Notes: a model not told the origin generated them from the sequence alone. Shown: positions 50,083-59,415, counted from the stretch's first letter. The stretch is DNA of 64,000 nt from Aquisalimonas sp007126095 (GCF_048323695.1 NZ_JBLWFT010000003.1:1-64000), one strand, 5' to 3'. Translations and numbers: made by a program.

Positions 50083-50970
50083 ATGACACACCTTCAAGAA
50101 GGCGCGGCAACCGCACCCGAGACACAGGACACCGAATACGTCCAGTTCTGGAACGAGGTGCTGGCGCCGAAGTTCATCCGCTTCCGCCACGTACTCGTCG
50201 GCGGGCTGACCCATCACAGTGAGGCGGTCTTCCCGAAACTGCCGGTGAACCCCGGCGACCGGGTGCTGGACGTGGGCTGCGGTTTCGGCGATACCGTTGA
50301 CAGGTTCGCCGACATCGTCGGCCCCGAGGGCGAAGTGGTTGGCATCGACTGCTGCGACGCCTTTCTCGACATCGCCCGGGAGGAAGTCCGCAAACCCAAC
50401 GCCCGCTTCATGCGCGGCGATGCGGAGATCGCACTGCCCGAGGGCGCATTCGACTTCGTCTTCGCCCGGTTCGGCACCATGTTCTTCGCCAACCCGGTGG
50501 CCGGGCTGCGGAACATGCGCCGCGCCCTGGCGCCGGACGGGCGCATGGCCCACATCGTCTGGCGCGACCCGGCGGACAACCCGTGGCTGTCCATGGCGAA
50601 AGACGTGGTGCTGCGCTTCCTGCCCCCTCCCGGCGAGGACGCCCGCACGTGCGGGCCGGGGCCGTTCTCCATGGCCAACGAGAACACCACCCGGAAGATG
50701 ATGGAGATCGCGGGTTACACCGACATCACGTTCGAGCGCGTGGATGCGCCGGTGCTGATCGGCACGGACGTGGCCGACGCCATCGAGTTCCAGCTCGCTC
50801 TTGGCCCGGCCGGAGAGGTCTTCCGCGAGGCCGGGGAGGAAGCCGAACGCCGCCGCCCCGAGATCGAGGCGGCCCTGGCGGAAGCACTCGACCGACAGGC
50901 CCGGCAGCCCGACGGCATCATCATGGAGAGCTCCTCCTGGGTGATCAGTGCGCGGAACGCAGCGGGGTGA
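50083..50970 (+). CDS. SAM-dependent methyltransferase (UbiE/COQ5-like)
   Basis: The 295-residue protein has a class I SAM-binding motif VLDVGCGFGDTVDRF, post-I EVVGIDCCDA, and the later FDFVFARFGTMFF and ALAPDGRMAHIVWRDP. The tail is a helical region rich in Glu and Arg. Its N-terminus begins MTHLQEGAATAPETQD and precedes YVQFWNEVLAPKFI. Substrate unknown. GGGAGGC precedes the ATG. The nitroreductase gene follows after 60 bp. Confidence 0.85.
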   Translation: MTHLQEGAATAPETQDTEYVQFWNEVLAPKFIRFRHVLVGGLTHHSEAVFPKLPVNPGDRVLDVGCGFGDTVDRFADIVGPEGEVVGIDCCDAFLDIAREEVRKPNARFMRGDAEIALPEGAFDFVFARFGTMFFANPVAGLRNMRRALAPDGRMAHIVWRDPADNPWLSMAKDVVLRFLPPPGEDARTCGPGPFSMANENTTRKMMEIAGYTDITFERVDAPVLIGTDVADAIEFQLALGPAGEVFREAGEEAERRRPEIEAALAEALDRQARQPDGIIMESSSWVISARNAAG

Positions 50971-51030
50971 ACCGACATGAAATCCTGATGCAGATCAGGG
51001 CGCCGCCCGGGATCACGGCATAGAGTCAGA

Positions 51031-52104
51031 GTGGCCTTCCTGGAGCCCGGGACAGAGCCAGTGCACTGTGACTCGCTGATCGATTTCATTCGCTACGCCG
51101 TGATGGCCCCTTCGGGCCACAACACGCAGCCGTGGACATTCGCGGTGGGCCACAGCGAGATACTGATCCAGCCGGACTCGAAGCGGCGGCTGCCAGTGGT
51201 CGACCCCGATGACCATGCGCTGTTCATGAGCCTGGGGTGTGCGCTGGAGAACCTGGTGATCGCCGCAGAAACCGCAGGCGCGCAAGCGACGCCGGAGTAC
51301 TTTCCCGACGATGCAGAGCCCGGGACGATCCGCGTCCAGCTGACCGAGCCGGGTCCCACGCGAGAAGACTCTCGGGACCCGGACCCAGCGAGACTGTTCG
51401 CGGCGATTCCTGTGCGACAATCCACCAGGCGTGGCTACGACGGCCGTCCCTTTTCGCCAGCCGCCATCGCAGGGCTCGAGGCGGCAGCGGCAGAGCCCCT
51501 GGTCTTCACCCAGATCATCACCGACCGCAATGCTGTCGAGATCGTTGCCAATCACGCCGAGGCTGCTTGTCAGGCGCAGTTCAGAGACCCTGCCTTCGTC
51601 GCCGAACTGATGCACTGGATCCGTTTTTCGCGCAAGGAAGCAGAAACGTTTCGTGACGGGCTCGCGGCCCGGACCATGGGCCTGCCACCAGTGCCTCGAT
51701 GGCTGGGCCTGTGGCTCATGCGCCTGGCCACCGGGCCAAAGCGCGAAGCCACCCGCACCGCTAACCAGCTACGCTCCGCGTCGGCACTGATGGTATTCAG
51801 CGTAACCGCGGACACCCCGGAAGCGTGGGTGCGGGCCGGGCGGAGCTTCGAGCGGTCAGCGCTATGGGCAACCGCAGAGGGCATGAAGCACGCCCACGCC
51901 AACATGCCCTGCGAAGCGCCACACGTGCGCGAACGCCTGCGGCAGGCGCTCGGGCTCCCCGGGCGGCCGGTATTGCTCATCCGCCTGGGCTACGCCGAGC
52001 CCATGCCGCCGGCTTACCGTCGTCCACTGGAGGCGGTCATACGACAGCCTGGGGCCGAGTCGCCGCCGCACCCCACGGCAAGCGCCAGCGATGCGGCTCG
52101 ATGA
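51031..52104 (+). CDS. Nitroreductase-family protein (Acg-like)
   Basis: The 357-residue protein resembles the Acg group of the nitroreductase superfamily, with YAVMAPSGHNTQPWTFAV near residues 22-40 and two half-domains as in that group. The family binds FMN, but Acg-type members may have lost classical nitroreductase activity. The start here is GTG at 51031. Its stop overlaps the next gene by 4 bp (ATGA), so they are likely co-translated. Confidence 0.82.
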   Translation: MAFLEPGTEPVHCDSLIDFIRYAVMAPSGHNTQPWTFAVGHSEILIQPDSKRRLPVVDPDDHALFMSLGCALENLVIAAETAGAQATPEYFPDDAEPGTIRVQLTEPGPTREDSRDPDPARLFAAIPVRQSTRRGYDGRPFSPAAIAGLEAAAAEPLVFTQIITDRNAVEIVANHAEAACQAQFRDPAFVAELMHWIRFSRKEAETFRDGLAARTMGLPPVPRWLGLWLMRLATGPKREATRTANQLRSASALMVFSVTADTPEAWVRAGRSFERSALWATAEGMKHAHANMPCEAPHVRERLRQALGLPGRPVLLIRLGYAEPMPPAYRRPLEAVIRQPGAESPPHPTASASDAAR

Positions 52105-52535
52105 ACAATCCGATCCGCCACCAACCTTCAGGCGCACCCGCCTTGATCCTCAAGGCCACCATTCTCTGGTTCGTGATCGGCATTCTCGCTGTGGGCAACG
52201 GAGTCATGCGGGAAGCACTGTTGGAGCCTGGGCTTGGGCCCTCCCTGGGGCTCGCGGCCAGCGGACTGCTGCTGGCGTTACTGGTGCTTGGCGTTGCCTA
52301 CATCGGGGCACCTTGGTACGGGAGACAGTCACAGGCCACGCTGCTTGGGCTTGGTGTCTACCGGCTCGTGCTCACGATCCTGTTCGAATCGGGACTCGGC
52401 CTCATACTGTTGGAGCAATCATGGGAGCACGTGCTGCGCCAATACAGCCTGGCCGGCGGGAATCTCTGGCTGCTTGTGCTCAGCGCGATCACCGTTGCTC
52501 CGTGGCTGGCGGGGAAGATGCGCGGACTGAACTGA
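52101..52535 (+). CDS. Small integral membrane protein, unknown function
   Basis: The 144-residue product has four hydrophobic helices, including LILKATILWFVIGILAVGNG and LAASGLLLALLVLGVAYIGA. It begins at the ATG overlapping the nitroreductase stop. A longer open frame starts at 51825, but the upstream part reads against the nitroreductase frame. I do not recognise a family. It ends the plus-strand unit; the NERD gene is convergent, 50 bp away. Confidence 0.72.
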   Translation: MNNPIRHQPSGAPALILKATILWFVIGILAVGNGVMREALLEPGLGPSLGLAASGLLLALLVLGVAYIGAPWYGRQSQATLLGLGVYRLVLTILFESGLGLILLEQSWEHVLRQYSLAGGNLWLLVLSAITVAPWLAGKMRGLN

Positions 52536-52585
52536 GCGTTTCGCTGATACCCTAGAGTAGATTGAATGCATTCCGCTTTGGGCGA

Positions 52586-53299
52586 TCATCCAACTTGAAC
52601 AGAGAAGAGGTAGAACGCGCCGAGAGCAGCGCCTGCGCCGATCATAACCATTCCGACAGAGGCCGCCGAGTCCACCCCGTGCTTGCGCGCCAATCCTGCC
52701 CGATGCGCTTTCCGCGCAGACGCATCACCTCGAGTAGCGGCCCGCAATTCCTGCCAGGGCTTAGTCCATTCCGGCAGCGGCAGACCCTCAGCCCGAAACT
52801 CCGAAGCAAGCGCGCGAGGCCTTTGAACGCCCTCCGGCATGCCCTTAGGGAACTCCGCGCGACCGCCAACGACAACGTGGCCATGCACAGGCACGCGGTC
52901 TCCGACGATGGCTTTCACTGCCTGTATGTGACCCCAGTTCTGGCGCAGGGGGTTCTGAATGCGGATGGACCGCCGGCCCAGGCGCTGCGTCCAAGTCTTC
53001 TGCTTTGCGCTGCCAAAGATCCAGCCACCGAAATTCTTCGTCTCAACCACCCGGATGCCTTTGCCAGTCAGATAGAGATGATCGATCTGGGTCAGGCCAC
53101 CGCGGCCATCGGGGAGAATGCAGTCGTGCAGTTCCTCGCTGGCAAGCCCTTTTAACCTGGACCGAACAGCGACCTCTCCGATCGCACCCTTGAGCTTAGG
53201 TACGGCGACCAGCTTGAGGCCACTCAGAATAAATACAGCCGATAGGACCCACCCCCCGTGGTGCCAAAAGATCTCGAGTAACTGCGAGCTTTCGATCAC
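52586..53299 (-). CDS. NERD-domain nuclease-like membrane protein
   Basis: The 237-residue protein has an N-terminal membrane helix (about 16-33) and a NERD domain with GAIGEVAVRSRL, then the nuclease-like residues D73, E86 and K88 (IDHLYLTGKG...VVETKNFGG). A C-terminal helix (about 215-237) may be a second anchor. NERD domains are restriction-endonuclease-like and occur in defence and DNA-processing proteins. The GTG at 53299 is preceded by GGGAG; the longer frame has no similarity. It is divergent from the helicase gene. Confidence 0.82.
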   Translation of the reverse strand: MIESSQLLEIFWHHGGWVLSAVFILSGLKLVAVPKLKGAIGEVAVRSRLKGLASEELHDCILPDGRGGLTQIDHLYLTGKGIRVVETKNFGGWIFGSAKQKTWTQRLGRRSIRIQNPLRQNWGHIQAVKAIVGDRVPVHGHVVVGGRAEFPKGMPEGVQRPRALASEFRAEGLPLPEWTKPWQELRAATRGDASARKAHRAGLARKHGVDSAASVGMVMIGAGAALGAFYLFSVQVG

Positions 53300-53537
53300 A
53301 TTCCGCACTCCCTGTTGCAGATTGCGCTCAAGGTTGGCACAAGCCCGGCCGCAGAGGAAGCGCGCATGTACGACTGTGCGTCCGCGGCAAGCTGTCGGGG
53401 CGGCGACCCGACACCCACCTAACCTCGTGGTCAATCGATCGTTCCGTTATCCTGGTCGCAGATGTCACCGAAGCACACGGACTGCGCTTCGTTCCGGATC
53501 GAATAAGAACAACCATGCGAACCAACGGGAATGAGCA

Positions 53538-56500
53538 ATGCAGTCCACCCAGCACCACCTCATTACCGGGGGCAGTGATCGGCCGCTCATCCGCGAACTT
53601 CTGGACGCGATCCACCGTGCGGACGAGATCGAACTGGCGGTTGCGTTCATCAAGGTCAGCGGACTGGAAATGCTGTTCCAGGCGCTCGCTCACCGCCTTG
53701 AGGAAGAGCCGAAAGCCTGCGTGCGCATTCTCACCAGCGACTACCTGGACGTCACGGACCCGATAGCGCTACGGCGACTGATGCTGCTGGCAGAAGCTGG
53801 AGCGGATGTTCGCGTCTACGAAAGTCGGGGCCACAGCTTTCACCTGAAGGCGTACATTTTTGTACGCACCGACAAAGGTGTCCTCTGCGGTGACGCATTT
53901 GTGGGTTCGAGCAACATTAGCCAGACAGCACTGACCAGCGGCCTGGAATGGAATTACCGCGTCGTCGACCCCGGAGACGTGAGTGACTCAGGGCGACTCG
54001 GTTTTGCCGAGATCCGCGCTGCTTTTCGGCGCCTGTTCGATGATCCAGCGGTCACACCGCTCAGCCACACATGGATCGAAGACTATGAGCGGCGCCGGCG
54101 ACCGAACATTCCCAGCGTGGCCCCCGGCAGCGATGAGCCGGAACCCGCCCCAGCGCAACCAAGCAGTGAACAACAACAGGCGCTGGACGCCCTCTCAGAA
54201 ACGCGGGAAGCGGGCTTTCGGCGCGGCCTGGTGGTCATGGCAACCGGCCTGGGCAAGACGTTCCTCGCTGCGTTCGACGCGCGACAGATGGGGGCCAAGC
54301 GAGTGCTGTTCATCGCGCATCGCGAGGAGATTCTGCTGCAGGCTGAAGCCACCTTCCAGCGCGTTCTCCCGCGAGCAAGGGTCGGGCAGTACTACGCTGA
54401 TCAGCGCGACGAGGAAGCGAACATGGTGTTCGCATCTGTGCAGACGCTCCATCGCCAGGCTCATCTGCGCCGCTTTGCGCGTGACCACTTCGATTACATT
54501 GTCGTTGACGAGTTTCACCATGCCACGGCCAGCACTTACCGTCGGCTGCTTCAACATTTCGCGCCACGTTTCCTGCTCGGGCTGACGGCAACTCCCGACC
54601 GCTCTGACCAAGCCGATATCCTCGCCCTGTGCGACGACAATCTGGTCTATACCCGCAATCTGTTCGACGGCGTGCAGTCGAATCTGCTTTGCCCGTTCTC
54701 CTATTACGGCATCTTCGACGAGTACGTGGATTACGAGGAAATCCCCTGGCGCAACGGCCGGTTCGACGCCGACACACTGAGCACACGCCTGGCCACACTT
54801 GCCAGAGCGCGTCACGCGCTACGCGAATGGCGCGACAAGGCCGGAAGCAGGACGCTCGCCTTCTGCGTATCCACCAGCCATGCCGACTTCATGGCCGACC
54901 AGTTCGCTGGGGCAGGCATACCAGCGGTTGCCGTGCACTCACGTTCTGCGATCAACCGTCACGATGCACTGGAGCAGCTGCGTGATGGCTCCATGCAGGT
55001 GATCTTTTCGGTGGACCTGTTCAATGAGGGCGTGGACGTTCCGGACATCGACACTGTGATGATGTTGCGCCCGACAGAATCGAAAATCCTGTTTCTGCAG
55101 CAGATCGGCCGTGGGCTTCGTCCAGCTCCGAACAAGGAACGTCTGACCATCCTCGACTTCATCGGTAACCACAAAGGATTCCTCAACAAACCCCAGGCGC
55201 TGTTCGAGGTCGCCGGCACGCGCAGCGCTATCGCCGCGTTCGCTGACCGCGCTGAAAAGCAGGAAATCGAACTCCCGCCGGGCTGCTACGTGAACTACGA
55301 CCTGCAGCTCATTGAGTTTCTCAAGTCGCTGAACCCCACCGGCATCGCCGACGAGTACGATGGCCTCAAGGCCAGCATGGGCAGGCGCCCCACGCTGCTG
55401 GAGTTCTATCGATTCGGCGCGTCGATCGACCAACTCCGTCGACAATACGGGAGTTGGTGGGCATTCGTGGACGATCAGGGTGATCTGGAGCCAAACGAAC
55501 AACCTTGCTTTCAAGCCTATGGCGATTTCTTCCGCGAGGTCGAAACCACCGCCATGAACAAGTCGTTCAAGATGGTGTTGCTGGAGGCGCTGCTGGAGAT
55601 GGACGGATTCCGGCAACCTCCCACCACGGACGCCCTGGCGGCGGCTTCCCTGGAGGTTCTGCGCCGCCGACCCGATTTGGCGTCCGATCTGGAAGGCAAG
55701 TTCGATAACCTGGATACGATCGACCCGGCAGCGTGGCGCGGGTACTGGGAAAAGCACCCGATCAACGCCTGGACCGGTGGCAACCAGGGAAAACAGAAAC
55801 GGCCCTGGTTTACGGTGAGCAATGGTCACTTCGTACCGGCGAAGCCCATAACATCCGAGCATTCTGACCAATTTGCGAGCATGCTGCAGGAGCTCGTCGA
55901 CTACCGTCTTGCGCGCTATCGGGAGAGACGGGGAGCGCAGGGAACGGAAACATCGGGGGATGTCGTGCCGTTCCCGGGCGCCTCCTCGCGGCCGGAGCTA
56001 CCCTACTTCCCCAACATCCGCGTGGCCTGCGGCCACTTCAAGAGCGGCCAAGCCGATGCGGAGGAGTACCGGACGATCGGTCCCGGCCATGGACGGATTG
56101 ACCCAAGCCGCCATTTCATTGCCCAGGCTTCAGGCGAATCCATGAACGGCGGCAGAAACCCCATCCATGACGGCGACTACCTTCTGCTGGAGCACGTCAC
56201 TCCAACCAAGGCCGGGTCGATCACCGGCGACACCATGGTCATCGAACGGCAGGACGATGCTGGCGACAGTCAGTACCTGCTTCGCGTCGTTACCAAGGGG
56301 GCCGACGGCAGTTATATCCTCAAAGCCACCAACCCCGAGTACAGCGATCTGGTCGCCGACGAGTCAATGCGGACGCGTGCCCGCCTTCAGGCAGTGCTGG
56401 ATCCCCTGGAGCTGGCTCTCGGTCAGAGATTCATGCGCGAAGACATCCCAAGCCTATTCGGCGAAGCGTACAACCCCGGCAGCTGGCAAAGCGGCCACGT

Positions 56501-56822
56501 TGTTCTACGAGATCAAAACGTCCATGTGCTCCTGGTCACACTGAACAAGCAGGGTAAGGGCGAGGACCACCGCTACCAGGACTACTTCATCGACGACCAC
56601 ACCTTCCACTGGCAGACGCAAAACAGCACAACACCGGAGAGCAAACGCGGCCGGGAGATCATTGAGCACGACAGCCGAGGCATTGCCATTCACCTGTTCG
56701 TTCGTGAGAACAAGCTTGGACCGAACGGCAAGGCCGCGCCATTCCAATATCTTGGCCCAGTGGATTACGTATCACACGCAGGTACGGCACCGATGAGTGT
56801 CACGTTCAGGCTGGAGAGGTAG
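53538..56822 (+). CDS. PLD-helicase-S24-DUF3427 protein
   Basis: This 1094-residue protein has four parts. A PLD-like nuclease domain (about 1-165) has an HxK and GSSNIS. An SF2 helicase (about 210-560) has Walker A ATGLGKT with K240, DEFH at 324-327, LTATP, and QQIGRGLRP. A LexA/UmuD-like S24 fold (about 850-930) and a DUF3427-type C-terminus follow. In the S24 part the Ser S868 is present in SGESMNGG. The position of the catalytic Lys appears to be R916 instead, so self-cleavage may be lost. PLD/helicase/DUF3427 proteins occur in defence-like settings, but the role is not known. It is divergent from a NERD gene and AT-richer than the left part of the window. Confidence 0.84.
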   Translation: MQSTQHHLITGGSDRPLIRELLDAIHRADEIELAVAFIKVSGLEMLFQALAHRLEEEPKACVRILTSDYLDVTDPIALRRLMLLAEAGADVRVYESRGHSFHLKAYIFVRTDKGVLCGDAFVGSSNISQTALTSGLEWNYRVVDPGDVSDSGRLGFAEIRAAFRRLFDDPAVTPLSHTWIEDYERRRRPNIPSVAPGSDEPEPAPAQPSSEQQQALDALSETREAGFRRGLVVMATGLGKTFLAAFDARQMGAKRVLFIAHREEILLQAEATFQRVLPRARVGQYYADQRDEEANMVFASVQTLHRQAHLRRFARDHFDYIVVDEFHHATASTYRRLLQHFAPRFLLGLTATPDRSDQADILALCDDNLVYTRNLFDGVQSNLLCPFSYYGIFDEYVDYEEIPWRNGRFDADTLSTRLATLARARHALREWRDKAGSRTLAFCVSTSHADFMADQFAGAGIPAVAVHSRSAINRHDALEQLRDGSMQVIFSVDLFNEGVDVPDIDTVMMLRPTESKILFLQQIGRGLRPAPNKERLTILDFIGNHKGFLNKPQALFEVAGTRSAIAAFADRAEKQEIELPPGCYVNYDLQLIEFLKSLNPTGIADEYDGLKASMGRRPTLLEFYRFGASIDQLRRQYGSWWAFVDDQGDLEPNEQPCFQAYGDFFREVETTAMNKSFKMVLLEALLEMDGFRQPPTTDALAAASLEVLRRRPDLASDLEGKFDNLDTIDPAAWRGYWEKHPINAWTGGNQGKQKRPWFTVSNGHFVPAKPITSEHSDQFASMLQELVDYRLARYRERRGAQGTETSGDVVPFPGASSRPELPYFPNIRVACGHFKSGQADAEEYRTIGPGHGRIDPSRHFIAQASGESMNGGRNPIHDGDYLLLEHVTPTKAGSITGDTMVIERQDDAGDSQYLLRVVTKGADGSYILKATNPEYSDLVADESMRTRARLQAVLDPLELALGQRFMREDIPSLFGEAYNPGSWQSGHVVLRDQNVHVLLVTLNKQGKGEDHRYQDYFIDDHTFHWQTQNSTTPESKRGREIIEHDSRGIAIHLFVRENKLGPNGKAAPFQYLGPVDYVSHAGTAPMSVTFRLER

Positions 56823-56824
56823 GC

Positions 56825-57442
56825 TCAGGACCGGGTTAAGACGACTGTCTCCCACGTCACACCGTCGCGCCCCAGCTGGTCATGACCACTATTTTCGAAA
56901 TGGACGGTCAGCCCGCACTCAAGTGCCTGCTCCTTAAGCGCCTGTCTGTCACAGGCGTAGAACTGACGGTCGTCAGCGGCGGGGCCATGCCGCAGCGTGA
57001 TAACCAACAGACCCGATGGTGCAAGCAGTTCGGCAAGCCTCTGCATTGCGTGCGAACGGTGATCCGGCGTCACATGCATCCACACGGCCGAAAGCAGAAT
57101 CAGATCAAACCTTTCACCGGCGGATGTCACGCCCTCTAACTCGGGAAGCGCGCTATCGAGCCACAGCACTCCATCCACAGCCTGAGTCGCCAACTCACCG
57201 AGCTCACGGAGGCCCGTCGCTGGCTCCACCGCCGTCACACGCCATCCCATCTCTGCGAGAGCGCGGGCATCGCGCCCACTCCCAGCCCCCACGTCCAGCG
57301 CCCGGCCAGACCGTTCTGGGACGCAATGGAGCCATTGCTCGTGCGCATCGGCGAAACGGAGCGACTCGTACTGACGGAAGAACTGCTCAGCCCGAGCGGA
57401 GTACGGTGCAATGTGTGGATTACGGTCGAGAGATCTGCTCAT
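56825..57442 (-). CDS. SAM-dependent methyltransferase, class I
   Basis: The 205-residue protein has the SAM motif ALDVGAGSGRDARALAEMGW with the acidic EPATGL after it, then FDLILLSAVWMHVTPDH and LLAPSGLLVITLRHGP. It is convergent with the helicase gene, with only 2 bp between stops. Substrate unknown. The tRNA-Thr fragment and island end lie about 190 bp upstream of its start. Confidence 0.83.
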   Translation of the reverse strand: MSRSLDRNPHIAPYSARAEQFFRQYESLRFADAHEQWLHCVPERSGRALDVGAGSGRDARALAEMGWRVTAVEPATGLRELGELATQAVDGVLWLDSALPELEGVTSAGERFDLILLSAVWMHVTPDHRSHAMQRLAELLAPSGLLVITLRHGPAADDRQFYACDRQALKEQALECGLTVHFENSGHDQLGRDGVTWETVVLTRS

Positions 57443-57484
57443 GTGTTGATTTCATCCAACTTGGGCATCCGGGCAGTTGGGTGA

Positions 57485-57509
57485 GGTGGACCTCAAGGTC
57501 CACCCTACG
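57485..57509. repeat. Dispersed palindromic repeat, copy 4
   Basis: GGTGGACCTCAAGGTCCACC is followed by CTACG. It differs from the copy at 24716 by one loop base. It lies between the methyltransferase start and the tRNA fragment. Its presence shows that the repeat belongs to the chromosomal side of this junction. Confidence 0.7.
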
Positions 57510-57627
57510 CCTGGCTTACCCGACTGGATCAGCGCCCGTGAAGGCAAAGGCATGGGCCCATGGCCACTTCTGTGGGCACTACGGGGAGTCTGGATATCTC
57601 ATGGGGGCAGCGCAAAGCGCTGTTTTA

Positions 57628-57675
57628 TGGTGCCGGTGGACGGAATCGAACCGCCGACCTACTGATTACGAATCA
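57628..57675 (-). other. 3' part of tRNA-Thr(CGT): probable attachment site
   Basis: Reading the minus strand from about 57675 down to 57628 gives the anticodon loop TTCGTAA, then the T arm (GGCGG TTCGATT CCGTC) and the acceptor end CACCGGC-A-CCA. These are the 3' part of a tRNA-Thr with a CGT anticodon. The sequence to the right, where the 5' half should be, does not form a D arm or acceptor 5' strand. This is a tRNA-end att core next to a tyrosine integrase. The intact tRNA-Thr, rebuilt with the other half, should stand at the far end of the element. Confidence 0.75.
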
Positions 57676-57844
57676 TCATAGACAACGATTCAGAACCACT
57701 CAAGTCAGCTCGCCTCAACCTAGCACACCCTATATTCGTCATATAGTTACATGTACACTCGTGTCATTTCTATTCACTTGGATGCACGTCTTGCCGACGC
57801 GAATGTGCACCCAGTTGTGCACCCAATGACACGAGGGCGACGGC

Positions 57845-59242
57845 ATGGCACGCAAGGGTCTGACAGCAAAGAAACTGGACAACGTGGCCGGCAAGCGGCA
57901 GAAGTCCGCAACGCGACTATGGGACGGCGACGGGTCGGGCTTCGGGGCGAAGGTATCGGCCGCCGGTCGCGTGACCTTCTTTCAGTTCTACTATGCGCCA
58001 GCCGGCACGGTGGACGAGAAGGGACAGGACATCAGCGGCAAGCGCCGCTTTATGACGCTGGGCACGTACTCCGATGCCTACGGGCTGGCGGACGCTCGAA
58101 AGGGTGCCGACGCCGCACGCGCCCTACTCGACAAAGGGAAAGACCCGCAGCAACACGCCCGCACGGAGCGCGAGCGCGCCACCCGTGAACAGAAGCAAGC
58201 GGCACAGCGCGGGACCGTCGCCGGCGTGCTGGCGCTGCTGTTGTGGCGCTTCCGCAGGAAAGGGCGCACCCGCCGCTATATCCACGATGCGCGCCGGGCT
58301 TGGCATCGGGATGTGTTCCCGGAGATCCCCCGCGAGAAGAAGGCGGCGGACGTGACGCCGCAGGACATCCGCCGGGTGCTGCACCGCCCGCTTTCACGTG
58401 GCTCCGAGCACTCCGCCCGGACTCTCCGGGCGACCCTGCATCTAGCGTTCAAGCTGGCGATGCAGTCCGACCATGACCCGCGCAACCTGTCTAGCAAGGT
58501 AGAGTTCCGGACAACAGCCAACCCCGTGGAAGCTGTGCCCCTAGCCGTAGAGGTCAACGCCAAGGATCGCGAATTGTCGTTCCCTGAGATTGGCCGCGTA
58601 TGGCACGAGATGGGCGAGTCCACCGCCAACCCGATGGACACCCTACTTATCCGCCTATTGCTGGCGCTAGGCGGACAGCACATTACCGAGCTGCGGGAGG
58701 CCACCTGGAGCGAGTTCGACCTGGACGCGGGTCGCTGGCTCATCCGAGCCGAGCGGCACAAGAACCGCACCCGGGACCACCTGTTGCCGATCAACAAGAC
58801 GGCGGACGCCCTGTTGCGGGAGCTGCACACCATGAGGGGGCGAGCAGACTATCTATTCCCGCAGGTCCGCAAGCCCCACCTGCCTATGCGCGTGGAGCGC
58901 CCCGGCGCCATCATCGCCGCCCTGTTGGAGTGGCAGGCCCGACTCGGGAAGCCGATGGACAAGTTCACGGCGGCGGACTTCCGGCGCACCTGCAAAACCC
59001 GGATGCACGAGATCGGCATACCCAAGGCGACAACGAACCACCTGCATAACCACGACTTCGCCGGTGTGAGTGCAAAACACTATGACCGCTTCGACTACTG
59101 GAGCGAGAAACAGCGCGCCATGACCGCGTGGGATATTGCCTTGCGCGCTGCCATCGATGGGAAGCCGGTGCCAGAGGCAGAATGCAGGGCCGCTATGCGG
59201 TGGCAGGATGGAACGCCGACGTCAGGAAAGAAGACCGACTAA
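57845..59242 (+). CDS. Tyrosine integrase with altered catalytic residues
   Basis: The 465-residue protein has an N-terminal arm-binding domain (LWDGDGSGFGAKVS...MTLGTYSDAYGLADARKGAD), a core-binding region, and a C-terminal catalytic domain. The nucleophile is Y413 in AKHYDRFDYW. Where the family has Arg in a GGQR-type segment, this protein has H279 in GGQHITELREATW. Where it has HxxR, it has A377 and R380 (ADFRRT). So two of the usual catalytic residues differ; the gene may be decayed or an unusual variant. It starts about 170 bp from the tRNA-Thr fragment. No excisionase is certain, but the AlpA-like gene is next. Confidence 0.85.
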   Translation: MARKGLTAKKLDNVAGKRQKSATRLWDGDGSGFGAKVSAAGRVTFFQFYYAPAGTVDEKGQDISGKRRFMTLGTYSDAYGLADARKGADAARALLDKGKDPQQHARTERERATREQKQAAQRGTVAGVLALLLWRFRRKGRTRRYIHDARRAWHRDVFPEIPREKKAADVTPQDIRRVLHRPLSRGSEHSARTLRATLHLAFKLAMQSDHDPRNLSSKVEFRTTANPVEAVPLAVEVNAKDRELSFPEIGRVWHEMGESTANPMDTLLIRLLLALGGQHITELREATWSEFDLDAGRWLIRAERHKNRTRDHLLPINKTADALLRELHTMRGRADYLFPQVRKPHLPMRVERPGAIIAALLEWQARLGKPMDKFTAADFRRTCKTRMHEIGIPKATTNHLHNHDFAGVSAKHYDRFDYWSEKQRAMTAWDIALRAAIDGKPVPEAECRAAMRWQDGTPTSGKKTD

Positions 59243-59387
59243 ACCGCAACATGTAGAGCACTTGATAGTTCACATTCATACATGTTGTTGAAAAAAATCA
59301 AATTAAGGGTTGCGGACCCGAACAGAACCTACCAGTATAGAAATTGCGCTTCGGCGTAGTTCTGCCCGGCCGACCGGCAACAAAAAA

Positions 59388-59415
59388 CCCGGTCCCTGCG
59401 CGAACAGGAACCGGG
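59388..59415. terminator. Bidirectional terminator
   Basis: CCCGGTCCCTG and CAGGAACCGGG form a hairpin with one internal mismatch and loop CGCGAA. It is flanked on the left by AAAAAA and on the right by CTTTTT a few bases on, so it can terminate transcription from either strand. It lies in the 252-bp gap between the integrase and the AlpA-like gene; apart from it I see no other feature in that gap. Confidence 0.8.

Noticed and set aside
57628..57700. A complete tRNA-Thr gene
   Set aside because: Only the anticodon 3' side, T arm and acceptor end can be formed. The D arm and acceptor 5' strand are absent, so it is reported as an attachment-site fragment.
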